Source: Blastomyces gilchristii SLH14081 (lineage: Eukaryota > Ascomycota > Eurotiomycetes > Onygenales > Ajellomycetaceae). Taken from it: DNA of 64,000 nt. The stretch is taken from contig NW_003101681.1 of the NCBI RefSeq assembly GCF_000003855.2, positions 4,197,359 to 4,261,358 on the forward strand, given 5' to 3'. The position numbers and the translations under genes were made by a program. The notes below the pieces were generated by a model, which was not told the DNA's origin, ran no database searches, and was given only the letters and a program-made list of their open reading frames with translations. Shown here one piece after another: positions 21,136 to 32,807 of this stretch. Position 1 is the first letter of the stretch. Every line of letters starts with the position of its first letter.

Positions 21136-21522
21136 GAAGTTGTTGGGGGTCCCGCGGTTGATCGGCCCTTCTACCAGCAGGCGCTGGTGGTGATTGAGCT
21201 CTTTTGCCCCAGTAGCCTACAGGTTATGAGACCATTAAGCGTGAGCCCCGCTGTGGTCAACATGCATGGGTTCAATCTCAGAATGGACTTAAAAATTCTC
21301 AACAAATACCCTGGACATTTAACAGTGCCAAGAGACATCCCAGGAGTGTGCCCTAGAAGTCCCTTGAGCCCTAGGACTGAGTGAGTCCACTAAGAGGAGC
21401 CACTGTGGGGAGCCACTGAAGGGAGCCACTGAGAGGAGTACTGTACTCTGTGGTAGCTGGTCCGAGGGGGGGTGTTGGGGGTCCCGCGGTTGAGCTCTTG
21501 TGCCCCAGTAGCCTACAGAAGT
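21136..21522 (+). mobile_element. TRIM: miniature Copia-type LTR retroelement with 5-bp TSD
   Basis: The structure is complete. There is a target-site duplication GAAGT (21136-21140 and 21518-21522), a 5' LTR of 81 bp (21141-21221, TGTTGGGGGTCCC...CCTACA), a 251-bp internal region, a polypurine tract GAGGGGGGG (21464-21472) abutting the 3' LTR, and a 3' LTR of 45 bp (21473-21517). The 3' LTR lacks a 36-bp internal block relative to the 5' LTR, apparently lost between short TTGA repeats. Directly after the 5' LTR the sequence GGTTATGAGACC matches, with one mismatch, the complement of the initiator-tRNA(Met) anticodon stem-loop, the half-tRNA primer used by Copia/Ty5-type elements. No gag or pol is present. 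The internal region holds three GGAGCCACTG repeats. Confidence 0.88.
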
Positions 21523-23779
21523 TAAGGTGGAAGGAGGATTACTAAGCACGGGCCATATGGTCCGACACTTCTAGTACCCTATTAGTTACAGGGTAAAAAA
21601 TACCTGGTAGTTAACTAACTTAAAGTTACTGGGGGGAAAGCCGATGAGTTAACTTATTTATTATGGAGATTCCCACCAATCATTCACAAGCAAATCGGGC
21701 CGCTAGAATGAAATTCACCACAGAACCATCTGCAACTTGAATTCCTATTTGCCCGAATTACACCCTGTTTCCGTCATCCCTTCGAATTGCAGCCAACCAA
21801 GCTATTCATTTCAATAATATTAATAGTCATAGTTTTATCTAACAGCGTGCGTAGATAGTAAGTTAAACCACAAACAGAGAAATCCAAATGGTTCCTTCCG
21901 CTGGGTCAGATTAAATTGCTACCAAATTTTTTTCTACGGGTTGCCAACATATAGTTATATATATCCCTTTCACAGATCTTATCCAGTCTATTCAACCCTC
22001 TATCAGTTAAATAAATAATTAATTAACAAAAAAACTTTCGAAAAAGACTGAAATTATCCAGTAGGTTTCTCAAAACTCGAATTGCAACCCTCCCATAACC
22101 ATATTAACTCAATTCAAGGCCCATCATCTCATCCCCCTTCATGCATTCCACCCATGTTTCAAAACAATTGCAGATATCGCCAATTAGCATTTATGTTTAT
22201 TGTACCAATTGCATTTTCCGAGCCTCTCTGGGTGATAGATTAGGCCAATCAGCAAATCCCTGTCCTGTTCGACAACCTTATTAATGTTTCCACTTACTCC
22301 CGGAGCAACCGCGGTCCGTAATAATAGTCCGGATGTAACGCTTATAGTTGACCGCCGAGTCCCTAGACCTAACGGTAGAATTGAGAGTATCTTATTAGGT
22401 TAGCAGACCGTTCTGAGTCCTACTCTCTCTCAGAGCTATGGTTAGATTTAGGGGAAACATAAGGAGAAAAATTGCATATGTGTTGCCCCCGGCGTTCTCG
22501 CAGTCCACAAAGCGGGGGAACTTGACGTTCATCCTCGTGCCTTTGTAGCAAATGTGATCTCGAGGGAAGGGAGCAAACTTGGTGACAACAAGAGTTCAAG
22601 CCAGCGTGTAGTTCATGCGACAACATCATTTTTGCTTCAACTTCTTTCCATCCATTTACATTACATTGATTGCTCCGGGGACAGTATTCCAGCACTGCAT
22701 TGAGGTAGTATCTCCGGCTATGGTTATGGTTATCTGCCCTTCAAGTATGGCTGAGCTGCCTGCCAGACCAAGGTTGCTTCGAATAAAAGTAGGGGGATGG
22801 TCGCGGTTCACGGTCGGAAAAAAAAACTAGCTGATGGCCAGGGCTTGTAACCAGTAATCCCATGAACTCATCACATAAGTTACTAACTACACTTCGGTAG
22901 ATATTAGACCAAGGATACAGGCTAATAATCATGGTTGGTTGAAAGGTATGCCGGGAATACAGGAAGCTGACGGAGCTTTTGACCGACGGGTAGAAAAAGG
23001 GACTTCACACCACTATGTAGCTCAGCCCTGTTAATGCCACAAAGGGCTTCGTTTGGAGAGCCCAGCACGCATTTCCTAGACAAAAGGATTGCCAACCGCG
23101 GAGGAAGGTCTGAGAGAAATCCTGGAATGCGATTAGTTAGTATCATCATTTCGCAGCTGCAAATGTTAATTGAGAGCTAGTTGCTACGGAATTCCAATTC
23201 CACCTCGCTATGTTATGTATTCGGGGAAGGTAATATTACTTCTAAGTCTAAAAGCAATGCACATACCGTAAACCGTGGAATATTTTCTCTTTCACTTACA
23301 AGACCGCAGCAACGGGGAGCCAAGCTCAGTGAAGGCGTCCTATCTTTTGAAGGTATGCATAAAGAGATAAGGAGGATGGTCAGTAACGAGAACAGAATGG
23401 AAACTAAATTTTGCAATAGTGTTAGCAATGGAAAAAAAGAAATTAGAGGTAGTAACTTAAGCCACAGCAAGAAACGACAAAACAGCATACCAAAAATAAA
23501 TAAATGAATAAAGGGGGTAGTAAAAATATTATATTAGTATATGTGCAATTTATATAACCTGTAGTCTAAATAGTCTATCAATGTAGGAATCGGTATCCAG
23601 AATAAGAAGCAGAAAGAAAACAGCAACTTGACAAAAAGATACTCAGGAGAGAAAACTGTATGATACAGAATTTGAGAAAATCTCTCGGGAAGTATAGTGA
23701 TAATATGATGAACTATCAGCGATTGAAATTGAGGTATCAAGACTAGTGAACATGAAAATGGGTGCGTTAGTTTCGTTTT
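21523..23779. other. Gene-poor AT-rich stretch
   Basis: No gene is supported. Short frames at 22420-22830 and 23181-23507 show no conserved motif. The stretch lies between the TRIM and the decayed transporter and may contain further eroded repeats. The C-terminal end of the transporter relic may extend into its right edge through one last intron. Confidence 0.5.
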
Positions 23780-23824
23780 CTATAAACAAATACAGCAAAA
23801 GGAGAGTTGGGGTGGATGAAGAAA

Positions 23825-26800
23825 TCAAATGCTTACCCCTATAAATAGCAAAATAAGATTCGATGCGATGAATGCGGCGAAGATGCCCAGGTCTCTCCAC
23901 TGAGTGCCATAATCCATTCCAAAGTTTTGGTAGAATTGATCGCCAACCTTGAATGCGCAATACTCACAGGCACTTGTCGCATTGTCAGTAATATAACCAG
24001 GACCGCCCATATCGAAGAAAGGCTGCATATAAGTGCCACAGTCCATGCCAGAAGGCGCAGAGAAGGTATTGCGTTCAGCAATAGTGCAGACAACTTGTCG
24101 CTGATGCAGCTCTGTTGTCACCATTCCACTGACGAGCCGGGTGAATGGGTTGAGTTCATAAAGCCAAACACGCCAGAAGCGTGGAATTTGAGGCTTGGGA
24201 ATGGCAACGCCACAGAACAGAGCGAGAATGATATGGAAGGGTGGGTTCAGCTGGGCCGCGATGAATGCGCTAAGGGTTAATGCCGCGATCATCTGCCCAG
24301 CTGTCACGGCGAACATCTCAGCAATCAGAACCATGAGGAACTGATATCCTGCACGCTCGCTGGATGATTGTAGCCCTGGAATATAATAGATTGGGAGGAA
24401 GAATATTACTGAACAGAGGATGTTGTATGGAATCTCCGCAAGAACCATTGACAGAGCAAACGGGAACTGCTTATAAGTCTTAGATGCTGATTCGCGATAG
24501 AAGATCATACACACTATATCATATCTCGGTTCCACCTGTGCTAGAATAAGCGCCGGGATGACAGTGATCTGGAAGATAATGAAAATGCGGTATTGAAGCG
24601 AGCTACGGGAGTCATCCAGCTGCATGAAGACGAGGCCGGTAATCTATGCCAAAGCTGCATGGCTAAACAGACGCGTAAATCCGTAATTGGGTGATCGCCA
24701 AAAGGACAAGTTGGTTCGTTTGAGGACGACCTTGATCTGGTGCAGTAGGGGAGTGGCATATTCTTTTTCTAATTCCGCTGTCTCATCCTGAACCGACTGT
24801 ATTCGCTCTGCTTTCATAGTGGCGATCTCTTCTTTAACCTTGACTAGTTCATGAGAGTCACGCCAGATATCACCCCAATCCCGGGGTTCTACGTGTGGTG
24901 ACTGTCCAGCTCCAATCATATTGAGCATCCATTCTGCAGTGTTAGCATTGAGGGGGCAGTCAGCCCCGTTCCGTCGGAAGTAATCCAAAAGAACATGTGC
25001 ATCCTTGCCAATGTCTCTGAAGTAAACACACTCTCCGCCTTTTTGAAGGAGGTGCAGGCGATCGAAAGTTTCAAAGATCGCAGAGTTAGACTGGTGAATG
25101 GTGCACAGAATAGCCTGGCCAGCGTCAGCGAGTTTGCGCAGGAAGCGGACAACATTGAATGTCGGCTCATCAAGGAAAAGCAGAAGCTCTGGCTTCGCTG
25201 CAAGTTCCACTCCAATGATGACACGCTTCCGCTCCTCGACTGAGAGTCCCGTTTCTGGATCGCCGATGATCGCATCTGCAAGGGTTTCCAGCTCAAGCAG
25301 TGATAGGATTTCTTCCACATACCCAAACTTCTCAGTCTCCGGGGTCTCGTATGGTTGGCGAAGCAGAGCTGAAAATTGAAGAGCCTCCCGGACAGTCTGT
25401 GTGGGTTCGTGCACATCAAGTTGCTCCGCATACGCTGTGCCACGCTGGAACGATGTGCCTGGGGGGCGACCATTGATCAAAACATCTCCACTGATGACTC
25501 CGATGTTTTTACGAGCAGCCAAAACATCAAGCAATGTTGTTTTGCCAGCGCCACTTGCGCCCATCAAGGCTGTGAGCGTTCCCGGCCGGACATATCCAAA
25601 ATCATAGCAAAGTAAGCGGATTGTACCACCTTGAATTGGAACATCATAGTTCAGGTTTTCCCATGACAGAACAGCCTTGGATTCGATCTTAAGCTCACTC
25701 TCTGTCTCATCGACTTCCTTGTTCTGCCGCTTTTTCTTTTTCTTCATGAGATCTTCGTTCAACCTTTTCAATTCAGGAGTTTCTTTTGCAAAATAGGTGA
25801 TGGTCTTACCCCCCGCTCCCCAGTTGACAGTCTCGCCTAGGAATGAGTTCGTGAAGAGGAAGGCAAGAATAAGGATGATGATAATACCAAAATTTCTCCA
25901 CATATCTTTGACATCGTAACTAAATTCAACATTCAGGTAATCTGTTCCGGATATTATCCTGGATCCAGACTCAGAACCAGGAAGGGTACAGGCTTGATGT
26001 GCAATGTTGCTATAGCCTGGCCCTGCTGGAATAAGAGTTTCCTTTTCACAAGTCATAGTCAGTCATCTAAATTCGTTCGCCATTAGAACTGCGAATCCCA
26101 GCCCAAGAGCATTGATGTAAAAGATCCACCGGAGCCAAGCTTGACTGCTCTGCCACTGAATAAGATATCCAGCTGTCAAAACAAGCAATGTGAGAATAAT
26201 CGAAACGCCTTTCATTGCATAGTCGAAATCAGGGCATATGCAACCGACAGTTCTAAAGAATAGGGTCATTGCAAGATATCCAAGGATGATGACGATGACG
26301 AATGTAAAAAATGCACCCGCATCCAATGCCAAGCTGCACATGAAATACACAATTATACTGAAAACCAACATCTGCGCGGATGAAAACGCTAGGTCTATGC
26401 TGATTTGAGCAATCCACAGAGCGCTGGGCCTGTGGAAGCTGAAGACTCTATGCCTGTTCACAATGGGGCGTCCTATCATGGTTGAAGCCAGTTCGAAAAT
26501 GCCTGGAAAGCGTTGAAGAGCAAAGATATGAAAAGCAAGCCACCCTGAGTGAAAGCGCCAGCACTGGTTTTTGGTAGTTTCAGCCAAACGGTACCGAGAA
26601 CCATAGCAATAGTAATTGAAGTTATCCAAGCAACGGTCAGCGCAAATTTGTCCTGCCATTTAATGAGGAATTGACGACGCATGAGAGCCCAGACCTGGAG
26701 ATAGAAAGGGATACAGTAAACCGAAGATTTTGGGGTAAACTTTCTCTTTGCTTCGCGATTGGCGATTTCAAAGTCTGAATAAACGTGCTTGTCAACTTCG

Positions 26801-28320
26801 AGATTGGCGCGATATTCGGCCATCTCATCTTTCAGTTGCTGATTACATCTGGACTTATCGAACGCCTCAGCAAGCGCCTGCGGTGTTGACGGGTTATTTT
26901 CCTCATTGCAGCCTTCCTTGTATTCTCTGTCGAAGCGGTCAGTGCAGCTTATCAAATAGTCAGGAGTAGTTTGGCGGGGCTTCTCTTTGAAGCCCAGACC
27001 TTCAAAATATTGACGGGCCTCAGATGCGGGGCCAAAAAAGACTTGGTGTCCTTCATCTAGAACCATGACCTTATCGAATTGGCTATAGATGTTTTCTGAC
27101 GCCTGAGCAAGTGAGATGAACGTCGTGGTCTGGTAAATGTTAGTCATGATTTGAATAGCTTTTGCATAATCCAAAGCGGTTGTCCCGTCGAGACCCTGAG
27201 TAGTATTATCCCAAGCAAGAACAGTGGCGGAAGTGATCATCATCTCCGCAATGCTCACACATTTCCGCTCACCACTAGAAATGCCGCGTATGAATTGGTT
27301 GCCAATGATTGTGTTTGCAGTGTGTTCAATATTGAACATTTTGAGCAGGAGGTTGATGATCTAATCAGTGTGAGCATACCAAAATCAGGAAGATATATGC
27401 GGAGGTAGAGAAGCGCATCGGACTCACCTTTTCCTTGAATTCAACCTTTGACATGCCAATGGGCCGCTTGCCTGGAGTCTTTGTATCTAGGGCAAACCCA
27501 AGAGTCTGAGCGACAGTGAGAGTAGGGTGATGGATATCGTCTTCCTGGTTATATACTGCCTCGCCCCTGAACCGTTTCGCGAAAGTCTGAGCATCGAAAG
27601 AGCCATATAAGACTTCCCCATCAATACCGGTGTAGCCAAATCACTGATTGGCAATGACCTTAAGGAATGTCATACAGCCAGCCGACGGCTTGCTGAGAAC
27701 CAACACCATCTCACCAGGCTTAACCACGCCCCTGAAATTTTTCAAAAGCTCATATTCAGTGCCCTTTTTGCCAATGCCAAAAATGCTCATGATGGTTCCT
27801 GGAACATTGAAGAAATCGATAATTGCATCCGGAACATTTTGACAATGTTCTTGACTCCTCCAATACCACGCACCGTGAGATCCTCCCAAATGACGCCTAG
27901 GCAAGTTCATCAGTACGCTTCCAACATGGAAATTGTGGACAGGACACAATTTATCCTACCAATGCACTTCGGCCTGATTCCGGCCTCGACTTCAGCGGCC
28001 TGGTTCCTGTGAAGGGCAGCTTGAAGATCCCATTGTTCTTCAGATCTGCTAGACCTTCAACATCATTCTGACCTTGTTTTTCTTCCAAATGGGAGTGGCG
28101 TCTGCTGTTACGCGAGACAACCGAAAGCTGCTTGCTCGAAGTCCTCTTCGGCACGCCGAACATCGACTCCAGTCTGAGGATGTGACAGCCCCTGGGAATG
28201 TGTGTTCTTGAGGCTCTCAAGTCGCTTCTCATATTCGCTATCCGCTGGCAATGTATCAGAATCAGAAGTATCCATGCCATCCTCCCGCGATCGCCGGGAT
28301 CGGGTACTTAGGAGGGCCAT
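23825..28320 (-). pseudogene. Decayed PDR-type (ABCG) full-size ABC transporter
   Basis: The relic keeps the NBD1-TMD1-NBD2-TMD2 order from MALLSTRSRRSRE (28320) to FIGVSI (23825). Two ordinary introns survive (27959-27897 and 27427-27361). Lesions, in gene order: a frameshift near 28124-28136; a one-base loss near 27828-27836; an in-frame TGA at 27641-27643 where Arg is expected after Walker A; a one-base loss near 26497-26503; TGA at 26063-26065, again an expected Arg; a loss of about eight codons near 25160 removing the SGLDSQSA D-loop of NBD2; and TAG at 24644-24646. NBD1 Walker A reads SKPSAGCMT instead of GRPGSGCTT, while NBD2 keeps GASGAGKTT. Intact relatives export azoles and other drugs across the plasma membrane. 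This copy cannot make a full transporter. Confidence 0.92.
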
Positions 28321-31300
28321 TAGTTCACCAGGCCTTCCTGATCAGCATTCCCGGCATGTAGGTCGATCAGGTTTGAAAAGCTTATATGTGACCTCCTGAT
28401 CTAATCGGAAGTATGCTCGCTCGTCAATTGAAAAAAATATTTGGGATGGCTGTAGCAGTCACATATAGACTGAATGGAATTGAAAAGGAGCTGATCAGTT
28501 TGATAATAACCTGTAACGGCCACTGATAGGAATAAGAGTGCGAATGGAAGAAAAAAGAGAGAAAGAAAAACTGAGAGAATGGAGGGAAGAAGGAAACTTG
28601 GCCCTGGGTTTAAGAGATTTCAATCATTTCTCATCGGGCCAGTCCTCGGGATCAAAAAAAGAAAAGCCGCAGCAAGAAATAAAATTCTAGCATTAATGTT
28701 ATTGTCTAGCGCCCAGGCCTTGTGCTGTTGATGTGCGAACGAAGCTTGACCTGTTAAATACTAGGCTGTTAGTGATATTTTTAATAGGGTCCGATCCCCG
28801 GGACCAGTGATAGTAGACTTTGCAACCCAAACTAGGGATGTGGAGGAATTCCATTGCAACGCAGGGCTCCACCGAGGCTATGAAAAATTTCCTAGGTACT
28901 GTATGTACAGCACAAATCTTTCTTTCTAAGCTGTATTCTCCGTCACTTTGGAAAAATGCTTCCCAGCTTGTCCACACTTTTATCATATAGTTACCGACCA
29001 TTTGCTGTCGCAGCCGCGGCGGTTTGCTGACTCGTGTCGGCTGGCTCCGCGTTGCGCACCAAGAGAGTAGTGTATTATTCGTAAACAACCTGCAAAATGA
29101 CCCGGGCCGAGGAGAACCTTTGCTTATGAATCTCGATAGCTCTGGAAATTTGGAGTTCGGCGGCGAATGAACCGGTCCCAATCTACTAAACCCCCCCCTC
29201 CTTGAAAGAATAATAAAACTGCTAAGCCCTTTCCACACTGCATGGGGTCATTCATGTTGCCCTTAATATCATATCTAAATAATTTCCATGCTGTCCATAG
29301 CTGAACCCTTGTTCATGATTGCCTAGTCATATCTATTAGGATCTATTGAATTCTGATAATAATCTGCGTTTTCATAAATTGCCGAGTTTGTTCAGCCAAT
29401 TCTTCTGCCACGTTCGCCACGTTGACCCGCGCGAGTTCCCACCCCTTATTGGATAACTAGCGTGGAGGAGCTTGCCATTCTATCCGCTAGTGTTCAACAA
29501 ATGCGGTCTCCGATACGAAAATGAATGCATGATTCACATGGATAAAGATACTTATCCAGAAATTATTAGGTGTCATACACCCACCCGGTCGTCCAGCGCA
29601 GAAGTTGGGAAGTATGGAAATGTCATCGCGATGGTACAGCCGAAGTGCGGATGACATTGTGGACCTCTCAAAGGTTAATCCGCAAACTGTTTCTCGTCTG
29701 ACGGTCTGAGTCATAATTTCTCACACCCATAGATATGTTTTCCACCAATAATGCCAAGATGAGGCACCAATCGAACCACGATATGGATTATGATGGATAT
29801 CCCATATCTTGAACACAGGCACCGCCTGGGCACTCCGAAATGTCTTCGTTGCGGAATACACATTATTTCACCGGTTTCTTCAAACACTATGCTTTCCATC
29901 AAATCTCCTTATTTCACTTCACCAGAACACTCAATGGCCCAAATGCAATGAAAATGGGTTTGCGATCAGCCGGTAGCTAACCAATTATGGGCCATTCTTG
30001 CATTTTAAGCCATCATGCGATACCAACAGAATCAGAAAAAAAAAAATTCATGACGATAGTAGTAGCCATCAATGATGCTAAATTCATTTCACCAGCCCAC
30101 CCCACCGTCTATCTTGAAACTAGACATTCACACCCAATGACCTATGTTTCTCGATCATGATATACTCGAAAGTACGCCCGCGGACGGGTCTTAACTCCGT
30201 AGTTCACCCCCCACATTCCACCGAAATCCGACATCACCACCAGAAGCAACCAAGCGAGAATCCGCCGCAAATCAATATCTAATAATCATGAACTAGAACT
30301 CATGAGTTCCATCAAAATCTCTCAATTATCCAGCCTCGTTTGTCACCAGAGGACTTCGACACCTGATAAGCCAGGACGCCCATCGCTTCTTTATGGTTTC
30401 CTCAGCTTAGTAGTTCCTATAAAATTCTCTTTGTTTAGGATACGTGCATTGGAACGACAGCCTTCAATAATCTACTAAAAGTATAAAGAGAGAAAATCCC
30501 CCAATGCAACCTTTCTCGTAGGACATATTGAGTAGATAATCACACTGCTGAGGCTTGTAAATAAGCTAACCTGCTATACACTTTGACATTATTGTCGTTT
30601 GTCGAAGCTTTAATTAAGGTGTTGGCGTAAAAGTTTAATCAACTTAAGGTTATCTCCGTGTCTCGATCTTATCAGATCTTTGCCTGTCAGCGTGTCGCCA
30701 TCCAAATGGCTCAACACAACCACTTGGAAATGAAATAGTAACTCAGAGTATGATTATAAGACGCTATTATTGCAACCAGTGGGTGATTATATACCACAGA
30801 AAATTGGAATGTTGAGGCACTCAATAATTTCAAACAAATTTGTACTTTTTCTTTCAGCTTCTGGCCTCTACACACTATCTCAGGCATGATTGTCGAGAAT
30901 CCAGGTTCTTATTTTTGCAAAATACTACTTCACTTGCTGTGATGATACATAGAATGTTGCAGCTATTTTAACAGAGTCTTGATCTGTCTATACTAACTGA
31001 CAAATTTGACAAACATAATCAAGACTGTTGCTCTAGTGAGAAAAATTGAGATCATAATTCATGAAGTGTCTGATGCAGCTCTTAGCAATAGTCGAGAAAT
31101 AGTACTAGTGACCTCAATCATTGTTAATAGAGAAAATCAAAATATGTAAGCTCTTCATTGATAACTTTATTAGTTGTAAAGGTTGTTAGAAAACTAGCCT
31201 GCCATGATCTCACAATGAAAGAGACTAACTAGAGTATTTATGATGCAACTATTAGAGGTTCTCCAAAGACTTTGGCTCTGGAAAGTAGTATGAGAGAGGG

Positions 31301-31397
31301 GGGCTGCTCATGAAAATCCTTTACTCATTGTCAATCATATGCTCCCATTGTCACCGTCCTGGGCAAGATGGAATAAGATCCTTCATCAGGATTCTGA
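28321..31397. other. 3-kb gene-free AT-rich region
   Basis: No coding region is supported. Frames at 28699-29238 (minus) and 29472-29902 are isolated and lack recognisable domains. The composition is AT-rich, with stop codons dense in all frames, as in aged repeat DNA. The promoter of the former transporter gene would have been at the left end. Confidence 0.5.
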
Positions 31398-31399
31398 TA

Positions 31400-31811
31400 C
31401 AACCTCAAGTTTTGAGCCCTTGATAACCGTTAGCCTTCAAAAATTCCAATGTAACCTCTCCCTCTCTTTATCCCATGTGCAGGGTGGGAGAGATTATCAG
31501 TCTTTATTTGATGAGCTGCCTGAAGCAATATGGAAAAAACAAGAAAAAGCATTAACAATATATCAAACACAAAAATTTATACATACACTCTCAATGAATG
31601 CCTGAGAACTTTGACAGACCCGCTATTCTGTTGGGGCAAGCATAGCTGGGATGTGGCTAAATTGTAAAAGTTGATACGCTTTATCCTCATATAAGGGGCC
31701 ATGCTGCTGGCCAACTCTCCCACCACACGCAGAGGGAGGGACAAATAGAGGGAGAGGTTACATTGGGTTTATGGAGGCTAATGGTTGTGAAGGCCGCAAA
31801 ACTTGAGGTTG
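31400..31811. mobile_element. MITE with ~95-bp terminal inverted repeats flanked by TA
   Basis: The left end from 31400 (CAACCTCAAGTTTTG) and the right end to 31811 (its reverse complement) form imperfect inverted repeats of about 95 bp that both run into CCAATGTAACCTCTCCCTCT and a GTGGGAGAG block. A TA dinucleotide flanks each side (31398-31399 and 31812-31813), as for Tc1/mariner-type insertions. The element is about 412 bp long and has no credible coding frame. Confidence 0.78.
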
Positions 31812-31813
31812 TA

Positions 31814-32685
31814 TCGGACGGTGGATCTCAAAGGTACGAGCTTTGAGACACTGGCTAAAGCTAACACGAACGGGGATGGGGCTTTGCATCTAGACATGAT
31901 GAATGCGGTTGACGCACGCTCAACCAGAAGCGGAATCGAACGTAGCCTTGGCAGCAGACACCGACTACAAAGCAGTCTTCACATGCCTCTGCTCCTCCGA
32001 TTACCATAGTAGAGTGTGATTGGCTAGGCCTTGTAACCCTTCAGAGGGCAGGATCCAAGCCACGCTCGACCAGCGCTAGACACGGGAAGCATCTGGTATT
32101 TTTTTTGGCACCAGGGAGCCTATTATGCAAAAAATCATCGTTCTGAAGATTTGATGTGGAGTAGGACTAGCATGTTGATCCTTCATGATCATCCACTGTG
32201 GAGTTTCCAGCGTCACGGCTGGGAATTTACGAGCAGACGAAACAAATTCCTTGTTATGTGCGGCGCCTCATTGGTCCTTTCAAACGCAGCCTCATCAAGC
32301 GTATGCGCCAAGTTGCTCAGGTCTAATCTCTTCATGCTTTGGGCTATGCTAGCAACATAGAGCCGGCACAGCTAAGCACTCCAGCCTTGCACGCTTTACA
32401 CGAGCTCAACGGTACAAACCGTGAAGTTTTATACAGAGGAGTTACCCCAGAAACGTCAAGAATTCCTACTGTTTCATCCACGACCAGGGGAGGAACCTTA
32501 ATCTCTTCGGATAACCTCGTACATTTTCTTGGAACACGCCGTATAGCTGTTAAATTTAGCCACTTTCGAGGCGGCCCAGTTGCTAATGGGGACTGACATT
32601 AATCAAACGTATGAGAGGACGCAGCAAATGGTTTCAGGAATGAATTCACGGTCCTGGGCCATGAATATTTGGGGAGGAGGGTGAA
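31814..32685. other. Gene-free stretch between the MITE and the cysteine-rich gene
   Basis: Only short unrelated frames are present and none shows a conserved motif. The stretch 31880-32600 is less AT-rich than its left neighbour and could be an unrecognised repeat fragment. The promoter of the secreted protein gene should lie at its right end. Confidence 0.45.
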
Positions 32686-32695
32686 TATATAAAGG
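32686..32695 (+). promoter_or_regulatory. TATA box upstream of the secreted cysteine-rich gene
   Basis: TATATAAAGG lies 113 bp upstream of the ATG at 32808, a position compatible with a TATA element followed by an 80-nt leader. This supports the gene being a regulated transcription unit. Confidence 0.5.
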
Positions 32696-32807
32696 TGGGC
32701 ACGATCCACGGGGGATTTTTTTTACCTTTCATGTTGGAAGACACAGATCATTGTTGACATTTTTTCCACCCAACCTGTCAAAGCCGAATTGTTTTGTCCA
32801 TTACAAA

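Noticed and set aside
21141..21517. Reading the 21.1-21.5 kb repeats as a simple tandem duplication
   Set aside because: The 5-bp target duplication, primer-binding site and polypurine tract all fit an LTR element and are not explained by duplication.
28699..29238. 179-codon minus-strand frame
   Set aside because: No domain, no splice partner and no coding-like composition in an AT-rich decayed region.
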